Positions 1-8,010 of a DNA stretch of 19,203 nucleotides are shown here, one piece after another. The number at the start of each line of letters is the position of its first letter. Position 1 is the stretch's first letter. A model generated the notes under the pieces. It was not told where the DNA came from, did not search any database, and saw nothing but the letters and a program-made list of their open reading frames with translations. This stretch comes from Nanobdellota archaeon (GTDB lineage: Archaea > Nanobdellota > Nanobdellia > Pacearchaeales > GW2011-AR1): assembly GCA_018901625.1 (NCBI GenBank), contig JAHIEM010000083.1:1-19203 (forward strand), read 5' to 3'. The position numbers and the translations under genes are program-made.

Positions 1-401
1 ATCTTAATCTCTTTCCCGAAATGCTCTTTCGCAACATTACTTAGCTCTTCAAGTCTTATCCTATTTCTCCCAATCAGAGCAGCCTTGCTCTGTTTTCCAG
101 CATTGATTATAATCTCTCTTTCAGTTATTTCAATTGACTTGAACTTCACTGGGGAGACTATATCTGCTATAAATCTCTCAATACCCCTCATCGGCAGGGA
201 GATAACTTTAATCTTCTTTCCAAGAATCTCAGACATCTCTTTAATATTGTTTCCCTGCTCACCAATAGCGCGGGATATGCAGGATGGATGAACTGCAAAT
301 ACAATTGCATTGTTATACTCAAAACAATTTTTTGTTCTGACTCTTGTTATCTTCTCAAATAAATTCAAGTATCGTATAAATCGCATATCCAGTGTCTTCA
401 T
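1..401 (-). CDS. nusA: Archaeal NusA-like KH-domain protein (3' end missing)
   Basis: This gene starts 7 nt downstream of the rpoA stop and runs off the left edge, so about 133 residues are visible of a family usually about 140 long. The protein begins MKTLDMRFIRYLNLFEKITR. It has two KH-type RNA-binding segments: the first carries a clear GxxG loop (GEQG, about residue 47), and the second, around residues 105-133, has IGRNR where a second GxxG would be expected. In archaea this protein lies next to the RNA polymerase genes and is thought to act with transcribing polymerase, although it lacks the polymerase-binding domain of bacterial NusA. The ATG at 399-401 is the first start after the rpoA stop, and the tight spacing implies co-transcription. 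Identification rests on KH architecture plus the conserved rpoA-nusA order. Confidence 0.85.
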   Translation of the reverse strand, partial: MKTLDMRFIRYLNLFEKITRVRTKNCFEYNNAIVFAVHPSCISRAIGEQGNNIKEMSEILGKKIKVISLPMRGIERFIADIVSPVKFKSIEITEREIIINAGKQSKAALIGRNRIRLEELSNVAKEHFGKEIK

Positions 402-408
402 TTTGTTC

Positions 409-3400
409 TTATTCCTTTTTCTTGCCTGCGGTTTTCTTCTCCCTGGCTTGTTTCTGAACTAATGGCCCGGTTACCTTGACAAGCAAGCCTGGAAGTCCTG
501 TTCCAACAGGAACAGGTTGATTAAGAATTATATTTTCTATAACGCTGGCTAGTTCATCTTTACTTCCCTTGACAGAAGCATTCACAAATTGCTTTATAGG
601 TGTCTCAAAAGAAGCCCTTGCAAGTATTGAGCTTTTTTGAGAGATGATTCCCATTCTTGTAACTCCCTTAACCTCTCCCCCTGTAGTCATTGCATCAGCA
701 ACAAGTTTCAAATGCCTCTCATCAATATCAAGTCCCTGAGATCCAATAACTTTTTGAATCTCATTCAGAATAGTCTGTCTTGCAGCCTCTACCCCCAAAA
801 CCCCGCAAACCTCATGAATATTATTAGTAGTGGTTTTATCTGAATTAACACCCTTAAACTCGAGTATCTCCTTAAGATTTGAACCAGCAGTAAGAATAAC
901 ATACGCATTTTCTCTCTTAACAACCAATATCTGAGAAATTCCAGATATTCCCGAGATAGATATCTCCTTCATTTTCTCCTTAATCTTATAAAGCTCTTTG
1001 AAATCAGCCTTGCTGTCAGAGTATGTAAGAAGTGTGTCTCTCACCTTCACCTTAAACCCCTTCTCCTGCAGTTTATCAGCAATACTCTGCGCAGAAGTAT
1101 GCGCGCCCTTCACAGCCGGGCTATTCAAATTAATATCAATCTTCTTATCAACAAAATTAACTTTAATTTCAGAGACAACATCCTTTAATTTAAGTTCTTT
1201 TATTTTCTCAGCCACAACTCTTGCATCTTTCTCATTATTGTGCTCCTTGTCAAGATAAATCTCCATCATCGGAGTTGAAGGATTTTTTCTTGCATCAAAT
1301 ATCTCAATAAGTCTTGGCAGCCCCATAGTAATCTGCATCTCTTGAACTCCTGCTGAGTGGAATACATTAAGCGCCATTTGTGTTGATGGTTCTCCAAAGC
1401 TCTGCGCAGTAACCATTCCAATTGCCTCTCCAGGAGATATTTTTCCATTAAGGTGCATTGCTGAAACATCTAATCCATCATCACCATACTTAAACTGGAC
1501 TATGTTCCCAGAAGCATCTCTGACTGTCTGGTCATACTCTGCCTTCAAATCCTGCAGTGCATTTGCCAGTCTTCTATACAAATATCCTGACTTTGGAGTT
1601 CTAAGAGCAGTATCCATAAGAGCATCTCTCCCAGTTATTGCACCGAAGAAGAACTCGTAAGGCCTCAACCCACTCATATAGCTAGAATAGATAAAACCCC
1701 TCGCTTTCGGAGACAAGTCATCCTCCTTAAAGAAAGAAAGAGTTCTTTTAGTGTATCCAAATGAAATCCTTTTACCGCCCAATGCCTGCTGCCCGACACA
1801 ACAAGCAATCTGAGTAACATTAAGTATAGAGCCCCCTGAGCCTGCTAAAATCATTGTATTTACAGGATTATCTTTTGAAGCTTCTTGTTTGACTATTGTC
1901 CCTATCTTTGTTCTGACCTCATTCAAAACCTGGAGCATTTTTATCTCTCTAGAGTCTGCCTTATTCTTCCCAGGAATCGACTCAAGTTCTCCAGAATAAT
2001 AATCCTGGATTATCTTTTGCGCTCTGCCCTCAACTTCCCGGATTATCTCCTGCGTAGCTTTCTTTGTCTTCTCATTAACATTTAAATCTTCAAGAGAAAT
2101 TGTGAAACCGTTTCTAGACAGATAATTTGTTCCCAGAGTGAATATAGACCGGAGTGTAGCTATTGTTCCAATTCTTCCAACTTTCTTGTCCAATTCTTTC
2201 ATCAATCTCCCCTCCTCAACTCCAAATAGCTTGCTGTCAATCTCAGAAAATTTCTCATTCTGAATCTCTCTAGGCAAGAGCTCTGTGAAAACATCCTTCC
2301 CATCAATACTCTTCTTTCCAATCAAGATTTCTTTTCCAGCATTGAACAACAATTGTTCAGCTTCTGCTTTGCTAACACTATTATTTCCCAGCAAGAAGTT
2401 TCCTGTTACTGAATCAGTAATGCACCCTAGAAGATTGCACGCATTTTTTGGAGAAATCATATTCTGATTTACATCCAGCAAAACCTTTGCCTCTGCTCTT
2501 GCTTCTTCAGTCTGTGGAGAGTGGATATTCATCTCATCTCCATCAAAGTCTGCATTATACGGGAAAGCCGCAGCAGGATGAAGTCTGAATGTTTTGGATG
2601 GCAAAACTCTCACATAGTGAGCCATTAAGCTTGCCCTGTGAAGGCTGGGATGTCTGTTGAATAAAACAATATCTCCGTCTCTTAGATGTCTCTCAATAAT
2701 ATAACCTGGCGCAAGCTCCTCAATAATTTCCTGCTTCAATTCTGGAGTAATCCTCTTTCTCTTTCCATCAGGTCTGATTATATAATTTGCTCCAGGATAT
2801 TCCTCGCTTAACACTAACTTTTTCATGTCTTCAATGTTTAAGGAAGTAACAGCATCGGCAACAGTCACAACCTTTGCAATCTCAAACGGAATGCCAATCT
2901 CATTAATATCTAAGCACGGATCAGGGGAGATGACTGTTCTAGAAGAGAAGTTTACACGCTTTCCAGCAAGGTTATGCCTGATTCTCCCTTCCTTCCCCTT
3001 GATTCTCTCTGTAATTGTTTTAAGTGGCTGCCCGCTTCTATGTCTTGCAGGAGGAATTCTGGTGATAGTATTATCAAAGAAAGTAGTTACATGATATTGC
3101 AATAAATCCCATAAGTCCTCAATAATAACTTCTGGAGCTCCCGCATTCAAGTTTTCCCACAATCTCTGGTTTGCTCTTATAATATCAGAAAGCTTATGAG
3201 TTAAATCATCCTCACTTCTCTCTCCTGATTCTAGAGTTATTGAGGGGCGCACAGTAACTGGCGGAACAATTAACAAAGTTAAAACAGCCCATTCAGGCCT
3301 GCATGTTGCAGGATTTACACCAGCCTGCCTGACCTGCTCATCATTTATCTTAACAAGCCTCTCTCTTATCTCTGTAGGAAAAATTCTTCTCTTTCCAACA

Positions 3401-3852
3401 TGGAATGTTGTAGGCTTCTCTAGCTTCACTTTTTCCTGAACTAGCCCGCAATGAGGGCACTTTTTAGAATCTCTTGCTTTTTTAATTCTCTGAGCAACAT
3501 TATACTTCTTAGCATCTTCTTCACTAACTAGCATCTTTCCGCATCCAGGACAGAAGCTCCTTAAAAACATCTCAATAATAGGAACATACTTCACATGAAT
3601 TACTGATCTTGCAAGTTCTATTGAGCCCGGATGTCCCAAACACTCTTTTAACCCTCCCCCGCAAGTTCTGCACCTCACTCCAGGGTCAATAGCTCCTAAT
3701 CTTAAATCCATTAAACCGCCATCAACAGGGTATCCATCAACATCATAAAGCTCAGGAGTAACTATCTTAGCAGTTGATATTTTCTTAATAATCTCTGGAC
3801 CTAAAAGTGAGAAAGATAGTGCTTTAACTTGTTTTTTTACTCTCTCTGACAT
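409..3852 (-). CDS. rpoA: RNA polymerase largest subunit, fused A' and A'' (Rpo1)
   Basis: This is the catalytic largest subunit of archaeal RNA polymerase, 1147 residues. The N-terminal clamp has zinc ligands C61, C64, C71 and H74, then C101/C104 and C132/C135. The magnesium-binding motif NADFDGDEMN is at 433-442. The bridge-helix region is about 725-770, followed closely by the trigger-loop segment 808-836, then jaw and clamp regions and a lysine-rich tail. Most archaea encode A' and A'' as separate genes; here the A' end (YGDDGLD, about 789) continues in frame into the A'' core (GEAIGM, about 808) with under 20 residues between, so the usual A'' N-terminal extension is missing. The trigger loop reads QMALNVFH instead of the usual QMTL(N/R)TFH. 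No clear Shine-Dalgarno precedes the ATG. The gene lies 58 nt after the 72-codon gene and is probably in the rpoH-rpoB operon. Confidence 0.97.
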   Translation of the reverse strand: MSERVKKQVKALSFSLLGPEIIKKISTAKIVTPELYDVDGYPVDGGLMDLRLGAIDPGVRCRTCGGGLKECLGHPGSIELARSVIHVKYVPIIEMFLRSFCPGCGKMLVSEEDAKKYNVAQRIKKARDSKKCPHCGLVQEKVKLEKPTTFHVGKRRIFPTEIRERLVKINDEQVRQAGVNPATCRPEWAVLTLLIVPPVTVRPSITLESGERSEDDLTHKLSDIIRANQRLWENLNAGAPEVIIEDLWDLLQYHVTTFFDNTITRIPPARHRSGQPLKTITERIKGKEGRIRHNLAGKRVNFSSRTVISPDPCLDINEIGIPFEIAKVVTVADAVTSLNIEDMKKLVLSEEYPGANYIIRPDGKRKRITPELKQEIIEELAPGYIIERHLRDGDIVLFNRHPSLHRASLMAHYVRVLPSKTFRLHPAAAFPYNADFDGDEMNIHSPQTEEARAEAKVLLDVNQNMISPKNACNLLGCITDSVTGNFLLGNNSVSKAEAEQLLFNAGKEILIGKKSIDGKDVFTELLPREIQNEKFSEIDSKLFGVEEGRLMKELDKKVGRIGTIATLRSIFTLGTNYLSRNGFTISLEDLNVNEKTKKATQEIIREVEGRAQKIIQDYYSGELESIPGKNKADSREIKMLQVLNEVRTKIGTIVKQEASKDNPVNTMILAGSGGSILNVTQIACCVGQQALGGKRISFGYTKRTLSFFKEDDLSPKARGFIYSSYMSGLRPYEFFFGAITGRDALMDTALRTPKSGYLYRRLANALQDLKAEYDQTVRDASGNIVQFKYGDDGLDVSAMHLNGKISPGEAIGMVTAQSFGEPSTQMALNVFHSAGVQEMQITMGLPRLIEIFDARKNPSTPMMEIYLDKEHNNEKDARVVAEKIKELKLKDVVSEIKVNFVDKKIDINLNSPAVKGAHTSAQSIADKLQEKGFKVKVRDTLLTYSDSKADFKELYKIKEKMKEISISGISGISQILVVKRENAYVILTAGSNLKEILEFKGVNSDKTTTNNIHEVCGVLGVEAARQTILNEIQKVIGSQGLDIDERHLKLVADAMTTGGEVKGVTRMGIISQKSSILARASFETPIKQFVNASVKGSKDELASVIENIILNQPVPVGTGLPGLLVKVTGPLVQKQAREKKTAGKKKE

Positions 3853-3910
3853 TTTTTAATTTGCTATTTTTATCTTATTTAATTCTGAATTGAAAAAGGA
3901 CATTAGCATT

Positions 3911-4129
3911 TTATGCTTGTCCTCCTGGGGTATATCCTGGATCTGGAATATTCAATCTTTTTCCATCAAAGTAAAATGGGAAAACAGTTCTCGCTTTTCT
4001 TCCCCCGCATAGATTATCCACACATTCATCACTTAATACATGCAATCCAAATCTGCTTCTTTCAACTTCTTTAATTCCTGCAACCCTTCCTTCAACACCC
4101 ATATCTCTCCCTTCAAATTCACTTGCCAT
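3911..4129 (-). CDS. Unrecognised 72-residue protein inside the RNA polymerase operon
   Basis: A complete 72-codon gene begins 1 nt after the rpoB stop codon and ends 58 nt before rpoA, on the same strand. I do not recognise the family. The protein is acidic at the start (MASEFEGRD), has a central DECVDNLCGG with two cysteines, then an aromatic stretch (FPFYFDG) and a proline/glycine tail (IPDPGYTPGG). There is no signal peptide, membrane segment or helix-turn-helix that I can see. It is not ribosomal protein L30e, which is about 100 residues and differs in sequence, nor is it a displaced end of RpoB, whose C-terminus is complete. The spacing suggests translational coupling to rpoB. It could be a lineage-specific polymerase-associated factor, but that is inference from position only. 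Confidence 0.75.
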   Translation of the reverse strand: MASEFEGRDMGVEGRVAGIKEVERSRFGLHVLSDECVDNLCGGRKARTVFPFYFDGKRLNIPDPGYTPGGQA

Positions 4130-4130
4130 T

Positions 4131-7100
4131 TTACTCGTACTTGTTCTTCAACTCGAAATGAGTTGCAATATGCATGCTATTTAATTCTTCTAATAATAAT
4201 TTGAATGCATAGGATATCTCAATAGGCTCAATCTCATTTGAATTGCAGACAGGGCAGATAATTCTGTTTCTTATTGTGTCTTTTATTGCCATTGCCCCGC
4301 ACTTAGTGCATATATGAACAACTACTTTATCAGAATCATATCTCTCTTTTAACAACAAGCTGGCTCCGTGAGCAACAAGCGCCTGCTGCTCCATCTCTCC
4401 TAATCTTAAAGCCCCGCCCTTGCTTCTTCCTTCAATCGGCTGTCTCGTCAGCATTGTGACTTTTCCAGAAGCTCTTGCATGCATCTTATTAGCAACCATG
4501 TATTTCAGCTTAAGATAGTACATGTTTCCAATAAAAATCTTAGCAGTCATCATCTTTCCAGTAATTCCATTATACATTGTCTCCTTTCCATCGAATCTAA
4601 ATCCAAGTTCCTTCAACTGGCTCTCTAATAACTCTACATTAGTATCTGAAAAAGCAGTTCCATCAACAATCTTCCCAGAAGCAGCAGCAACCTTTCCAGA
4701 AACTAGTTCTAACAAATATCCAACTGACATTCTTCCAGGGATTCCGTGAGGATTGAACATCAGGTCAGGCTTTACTCCTCTTGAGGTGAAGGGTATGTCC
4801 TCTTCAGGAACAATCATTCCAACAACTCCTTTTTGTCCGTGAGGCGCAGAGAACTTGTCTCCTGGTTCAGGAATTCTCTGGTCTCTAGTTCTAACCTGAA
4901 CAACCTTATTTCCCTCTCCATCCTGGGTAATGAAAACCATGTCAACAGTTCCCTTTTCTTCCTGCCTTATAGCAACACTATTCTCTTTCTTTGTTTTTAT
5001 TGTAATCTCTCTTGCCTCTGATAAGAACTTTGGAGGAGAGCTCTTTCCAATTACTACCTCGCTCTCGCTCATTCTCGCTTCAGGATAAGCAATTCCATCA
5101 TCTTCCAAGAACTTATAACTCTGCTCCAGCCTATACCCCGATGTATCTTTGTCTGGAATCTCTATCTGATCACTTAAGCCGCCAGGATAATTTAGCTCAA
5201 TTGAGGAATAAGGTCTAAAATACGTGCTTCTTCCCAGCCCCCTATCAACACTTGCCTTATTCAAAACAACAGCATCTTCCATGTTATATCCTTCATAAGT
5301 CATAACAGCAACAATGATATTCTGCCCAGCAGGATACATATTCAAAGTATCGTAGACAAAGCTCCTTACTATTGGTTTCTGAGGATAGTGCAATATAGAG
5401 ACATCTGTATCTAATCGCACAGGAAAGTTTGCAGCATAAATACTCAGAGATTGTTTCTGCCCCTTGCTTCCTTTAATAAGCCTTGGAGGATGGTCGTGAT
5501 TTGCATAAGGAACTAGACTGGTAATTATCCCAAGACATGAAACCTGATCAACTTCAAGATGACTATGTTCCTCAGTTATCTCCTCGCTTGTTAGAGAAAC
5601 CAGTGCATTTTCCTCCTCACTAGCATCCAGATACTCAATCACTCCCTGTTTTACTAAATCTTTCCACATTATCTTATCCTGCTCTAACATCAATAAGTGC
5701 TCGTCATTGAGTCTCGGCTTCCCGTTTTCAACAATAATCAACGGCCTTAAAACTCTCCCGACTTCTGTGGAGATAACTACATTATTCATTGGTCTGTCAT
5801 ATCTGATGCTTAATTCAATAGGCAGTTTTCCATGCCTTCTTAAGTCTCTTATCTCTTTCACAAACTTTCCATGTTCATGAACACTTCCAATAAATCTTCC
5901 ATTAAAGAATATGTCAGTTTCTCCATGTTCAGCATTTTCTTTCTCTTTTATCATTCCAATCTTCTCAGCTTCCCTGATGAACTCTTCCTCATTCATCTCA
6001 ATAGCAGTAGAGATTCTTGCAAGCAATGCAAGATTTTTTCTTAATCCAATTTCTGTTCCTTCAGGAGTCTCAATCGGGCAGAATCTTCCGTAGTGAGTTG
6101 GATGCAGAGTTCTTGCAGCAAAATTTTCCTGCTCTCCAGGAAGCATGCTGGAAACTCTCTGAAGTTGAGATAAGATAGCCAGATAATTCGTTTTGTCCAT
6201 ATTCTGAGTAACTCCTGTTCTCTCGCCAATCCAGCTCCCTGTTGCTATTGCTGACTCTACTCTATGCGAGAATAATGTTGACTTTGCAATTGTTTTTAAT
6301 GAATAAAATTTCTTTCTCTTAGCAACCTTCTGAAGAGAGTACTGAATATCTCTCAGCAGAATATTCAAGTTAACTCTGAACAAATCAGACAGCAAGTCTC
6401 CAGATAATCTCACTCTCTTGTTTGCATAGTGGTCCTTATCAGTATGCGTATCTGGGTTGTCCTTAGCAACTAAAAATTGTTTTATGAATTTGCAGAGAGT
6501 AATTGCCTTCCCGTATCTGCTCTCTTTATCAAGACCTATATGGGGCATAAAATAAGAGTCTATTCTTTGCTTAATTCTGTCTAGCATCTCTTTCTTTGTT
6601 CCTTGCAAACTAGTTTTTTCAGCAATGAACATCATTGCATCTTCTGCAGAGGAAATATTAGCGTATTCGTACAAATTAACTATGAAACTATCACTCTCCA
6701 ATCCTACAAGTCTCGCAATCTCAGCTTCTTTCAACATTCCCAAAGCTTTCAACATCACCACAGCAGGAATATTTCTGAATCTTGAAAAAGAAATCTCTAG
6801 TATTCCCTCGCCAGTCTCTGTAATAGATACTGGAATCTTATAAGCTCCCCTTTGCGAGAATAATCTAAGCATTAGTTTTCCTCTAGCCTTCTCAATAAAT
6901 GGCTGGTTAGCAGCTAAATCTTCAGTCATAACCATTACTCTCTCATTGCCATTAACTATAAAATATCCGCCAGGGTCTAGGGGGTCTACATACTCTTTCT
7001 CTAACTCTTCTTTTCCCAATCCATAAAGATTGCAAACCTTGCTCCTTACAAGCACAGGAATTCTTCCAACCTCAACATCATGTGTCTCTAGCTGGTTTCC

Positions 7101-7397
7101 CTGTTTAACAGAGATTTCCAGGAAAATAGGAGCAGAGTATGTAAGATCTCTTAATCTTGCTTCAGTAGGAGTTATTAACTTCTGGCTTCCATCAGCCTCG
7201 ATTATATTTGGTTTTTCAATTCTTATTTTTCCGAGCCTTATCTCAATCTCCTCATTATTCAAGCTTTTAGATAGCTCGTCAACAATCTGCTGCATCCTCT
7301 GCTCTACAAAATTATTAAAAGAAACAATGTTGCTCTCAACTACAGAGTGCTGTTGCAAGTATTTCTTCATTATGAGATGTTTGTCTACTTGTTTCAT
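4131..7397 (-). CDS. rpoB: RNA polymerase second-largest subunit, unsplit B (Rpo2)
   Basis: This is the second catalytic-core subunit of archaeal RNA polymerase, 1088 residues, with B' and B'' in one chain. Visible landmarks are the segment GYNMEDAVVLN (M706), the loop GDKFSAPHGQKG (about 846-856) that lies near the active centre, and a C-terminal zinc ribbon with C1030, C1033, C1048 and C1051, followed by the conserved end that packs against Rpo1. The loop is unusual: related subunits read S-R-H-G-(Q/N)-K-G, whereas here P852 replaces the conserved arginine. The start used (MKQVDKHLIM) is the first ATG, 11 nt after the rpoH stop; an alternative ATG ten codons in cannot be excluded because neither has a clear Shine-Dalgarno. 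The gene lies between rpoH and the 72-codon gene in one operon. Confidence 0.97.
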   Translation of the reverse strand: MKQVDKHLIMKKYLQQHSVVESNIVSFNNFVEQRMQQIVDELSKSLNNEEIEIRLGKIRIEKPNIIEADGSQKLITPTEARLRDLTYSAPIFLEISVKQGNQLETHDVEVGRIPVLVRSKVCNLYGLGKEELEKEYVDPLDPGGYFIVNGNERVMVMTEDLAANQPFIEKARGKLMLRLFSQRGAYKIPVSITETGEGILEISFSRFRNIPAVVMLKALGMLKEAEIARLVGLESDSFIVNLYEYANISSAEDAMMFIAEKTSLQGTKKEMLDRIKQRIDSYFMPHIGLDKESRYGKAITLCKFIKQFLVAKDNPDTHTDKDHYANKRVRLSGDLLSDLFRVNLNILLRDIQYSLQKVAKRKKFYSLKTIAKSTLFSHRVESAIATGSWIGERTGVTQNMDKTNYLAILSQLQRVSSMLPGEQENFAARTLHPTHYGRFCPIETPEGTEIGLRKNLALLARISTAIEMNEEEFIREAEKIGMIKEKENAEHGETDIFFNGRFIGSVHEHGKFVKEIRDLRRHGKLPIELSIRYDRPMNNVVISTEVGRVLRPLIIVENGKPRLNDEHLLMLEQDKIMWKDLVKQGVIEYLDASEEENALVSLTSEEITEEHSHLEVDQVSCLGIITSLVPYANHDHPPRLIKGSKGQKQSLSIYAANFPVRLDTDVSILHYPQKPIVRSFVYDTLNMYPAGQNIIVAVMTYEGYNMEDAVVLNKASVDRGLGRSTYFRPYSSIELNYPGGLSDQIEIPDKDTSGYRLEQSYKFLEDDGIAYPEARMSESEVVIGKSSPPKFLSEAREITIKTKKENSVAIRQEEKGTVDMVFITQDGEGNKVVQVRTRDQRIPEPGDKFSAPHGQKGVVGMIVPEEDIPFTSRGVKPDLMFNPHGIPGRMSVGYLLELVSGKVAAASGKIVDGTAFSDTNVELLESQLKELGFRFDGKETMYNGITGKMMTAKIFIGNMYYLKLKYMVANKMHARASGKVTMLTRQPIEGRSKGGALRLGEMEQQALVAHGASLLLKERYDSDKVVVHICTKCGAMAIKDTIRNRIICPVCNSNEIEPIEISYAFKLLLEELNSMHIATHFELKNKYE

Positions 7398-7408
7398 CTT
7401 AGATTTGT

Positions 7409-7615
7409 TTATATGATTACTCGATAGTAATTTACTGTCTTATCATTAAACTTTCTCTCAATCTTAATCACATCTCCAGTAACACAATCTTTTGGGAGAG
7501 CAGGATCTTCAGCAGTTATCTTCGGTAATTGGGCAAGAGAAACATTTAATTCTTGGAGCAGCTTCTTTGCATCTTCTGCCTTTAGCTTGGAATGTTTTGG
7601 CTGGAGTACGTGCAT
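7409..7615 (-). CDS. rpoH: RNA polymerase subunit H (Rpo5)
   Basis: A small RNA polymerase subunit, 68 residues, homologous to the C-terminal part of eukaryotic Rpb5. Family hallmarks are the opening HVLQPKHSKL, the central QLPKITAEDP and the closing GDVIKIER...YYRVI. Its length is close to that of other archaeal H subunits (about 75-80). It is the first gene of the polymerase operon, with rpoB following 11 nt later, which is the standard archaeal order. A TATA-like element lies about 36 nt upstream. The subunit sits at the downstream-DNA end of the enzyme and contributes to assembly of the jaw. Confidence 0.95.
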   Translation of the reverse strand: MHVLQPKHSKLKAEDAKKLLQELNVSLAQLPKITAEDPALPKDCVTGDVIKIERKFNDKTVNYYRVII

Positions 7616-7645
7616 TTTTAGAAAATTTCGTATTTTTCTGAGGGT

Positions 7646-7657
7646 TATTTATTTTTA
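7646..7657 (-). promoter_or_regulatory. Candidate TATA box of the rpoH-rpoB-rpoA operon
   Basis: On the minus strand this reads as an A/T-rich box (gataaaaataaata) centred about 36 nt before the rpoH ATG. A start about 26 nt downstream would give a leader of roughly 10 nt. It is the only good box A-like element between rpoH and the tRNA gene. Assignment is by position and composition only. Confidence 0.45.
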
Positions 7658-7717
7658 TCAAGTTGGCATAATTTCATCTACCACTTAGTAATACTAAAAG
7701 GAATTCAAAATGGCTTT

Positions 7718-7735
7718 AAAAAGCTTTCGCTTTTT
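7718..7735. terminator. Hairpin with T-run between tRNA-Lys and rpoH
   Basis: A 7-bp inverted repeat, aaaaagc and gcttttt, with a 4-nt loop. It lies 22 nt beyond the 3' end of the tRNA on the minus strand, so it could stop tRNA transcription before the polymerase operon. The T-run is part of the stem itself. Terminator function is inferred. Confidence 0.45.
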
Positions 7736-7756
7736 CATATTTTTCCATGGATGTTA

Positions 7757-7831
7757 TGGTCCCGAGGGGATTTGAACCCCCGACACCTGGCTTAAAAGGC
7801 CAGTGCTCTAACCAGGCTGAGCTACGGAACC
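7757..7831 (-). tRNA. tRNA-Lys, anticodon TTT
   Basis: A full cloverleaf can be drawn on the minus strand. The acceptor is ggttccg pairing with cgggacc (one T-G). The D stem is gctc/gagc. The anticodon stem is ctggc/gccag with the loop cttttaa, giving anticodon TTT at 7794-7796 (lysine). A 5-nt variable loop is followed by a T arm with ttcaaat. The discriminator base is A at 7757 and CCA is not encoded. There is no intron. The first 6 nt of the gene (ggttcc) are also the end of a 53-bp unit that is tandemly duplicated directly upstream, so the promoter region of this tRNA has been copied. Any promoter must lie within the repeats. Confidence 0.95.
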
Positions 7832-7946
7832 TTGGCTTGCTCCTCTTCCTCCCTTGTATTATGAGACAAGGTTTCGGAGGAACCTTGGCTTGCTCCTCTT
7901 CCTCCCTTGTATTATGAGACAAGGTTTCGGAGGAACCGTAGCTCAG
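7817..7946. repeat. 9-bp inverted repeat bounding the tandem repeats (tRNA D-arm fragment)
   Basis: The plus-strand ctgagctac at 7817-7825, which is the complement of tRNA-Lys positions 7-15, is repeated in inverted orientation as gtagctcag at 7938-7946. The 112 bp between them are two 53-bp units plus ggaacc. The distal arm therefore looks like a flipped copy of the start of the tRNA. Confidence 0.8.
7826..7931. repeat. Two exact 53-bp tandem repeats overlapping the tRNA-Lys 5' end
   Basis: Copies 7826-7878 and 7879-7931 are identical, and the first 6 nt of a third copy (ggaacc) follow at 7932-7937. On the minus strand each unit is 47 nt of upstream sequence plus the first 6 nt of the tRNA. 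Inside each unit is a hairpin, ccttgt and acaagg around attatgag, and flanking tcctcc/ggagga segments that could extend it. The minus-strand tcataata of the proximal copy (7857-7864) sits 26-33 nt before the mature tRNA 5' end, where an archaeal TATA box belongs, so the duplication appears to give the tRNA two copies of its promoter. No coding capacity is credible here. Confidence 0.9.
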
Positions 7947-8010
7947 AAAGTAATCTTCCATTTTTAAATGTTATTAAGAAAGACTATTAAACGCCTTCGG
8001 TGTAAAAGAA

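Noticed and set aside
3911..4129. The 72-residue gene as L30e or a broken end of RpoB
   Set aside because: It is too short and unlike L30e, and RpoB has a complete zinc ribbon and C-terminus before its stop.
7030..7416. A 128-codon plus-strand open frame
   Set aside because: It is antisense to the start of rpoB, which is unambiguous; no promoter or ribosome binding site.
7826..7937. CRISPR array
   Set aside because: The two 53-bp units are directly adjacent with no unique spacers, and no cas genes are present.
7716..7961. An 81-codon open frame on the minus strand across the tRNA and repeats
   Set aside because: It runs through the tRNA-Lys gene and both 53-bp repeats and has no recognisable protein features; the repeat length is not a multiple of three.
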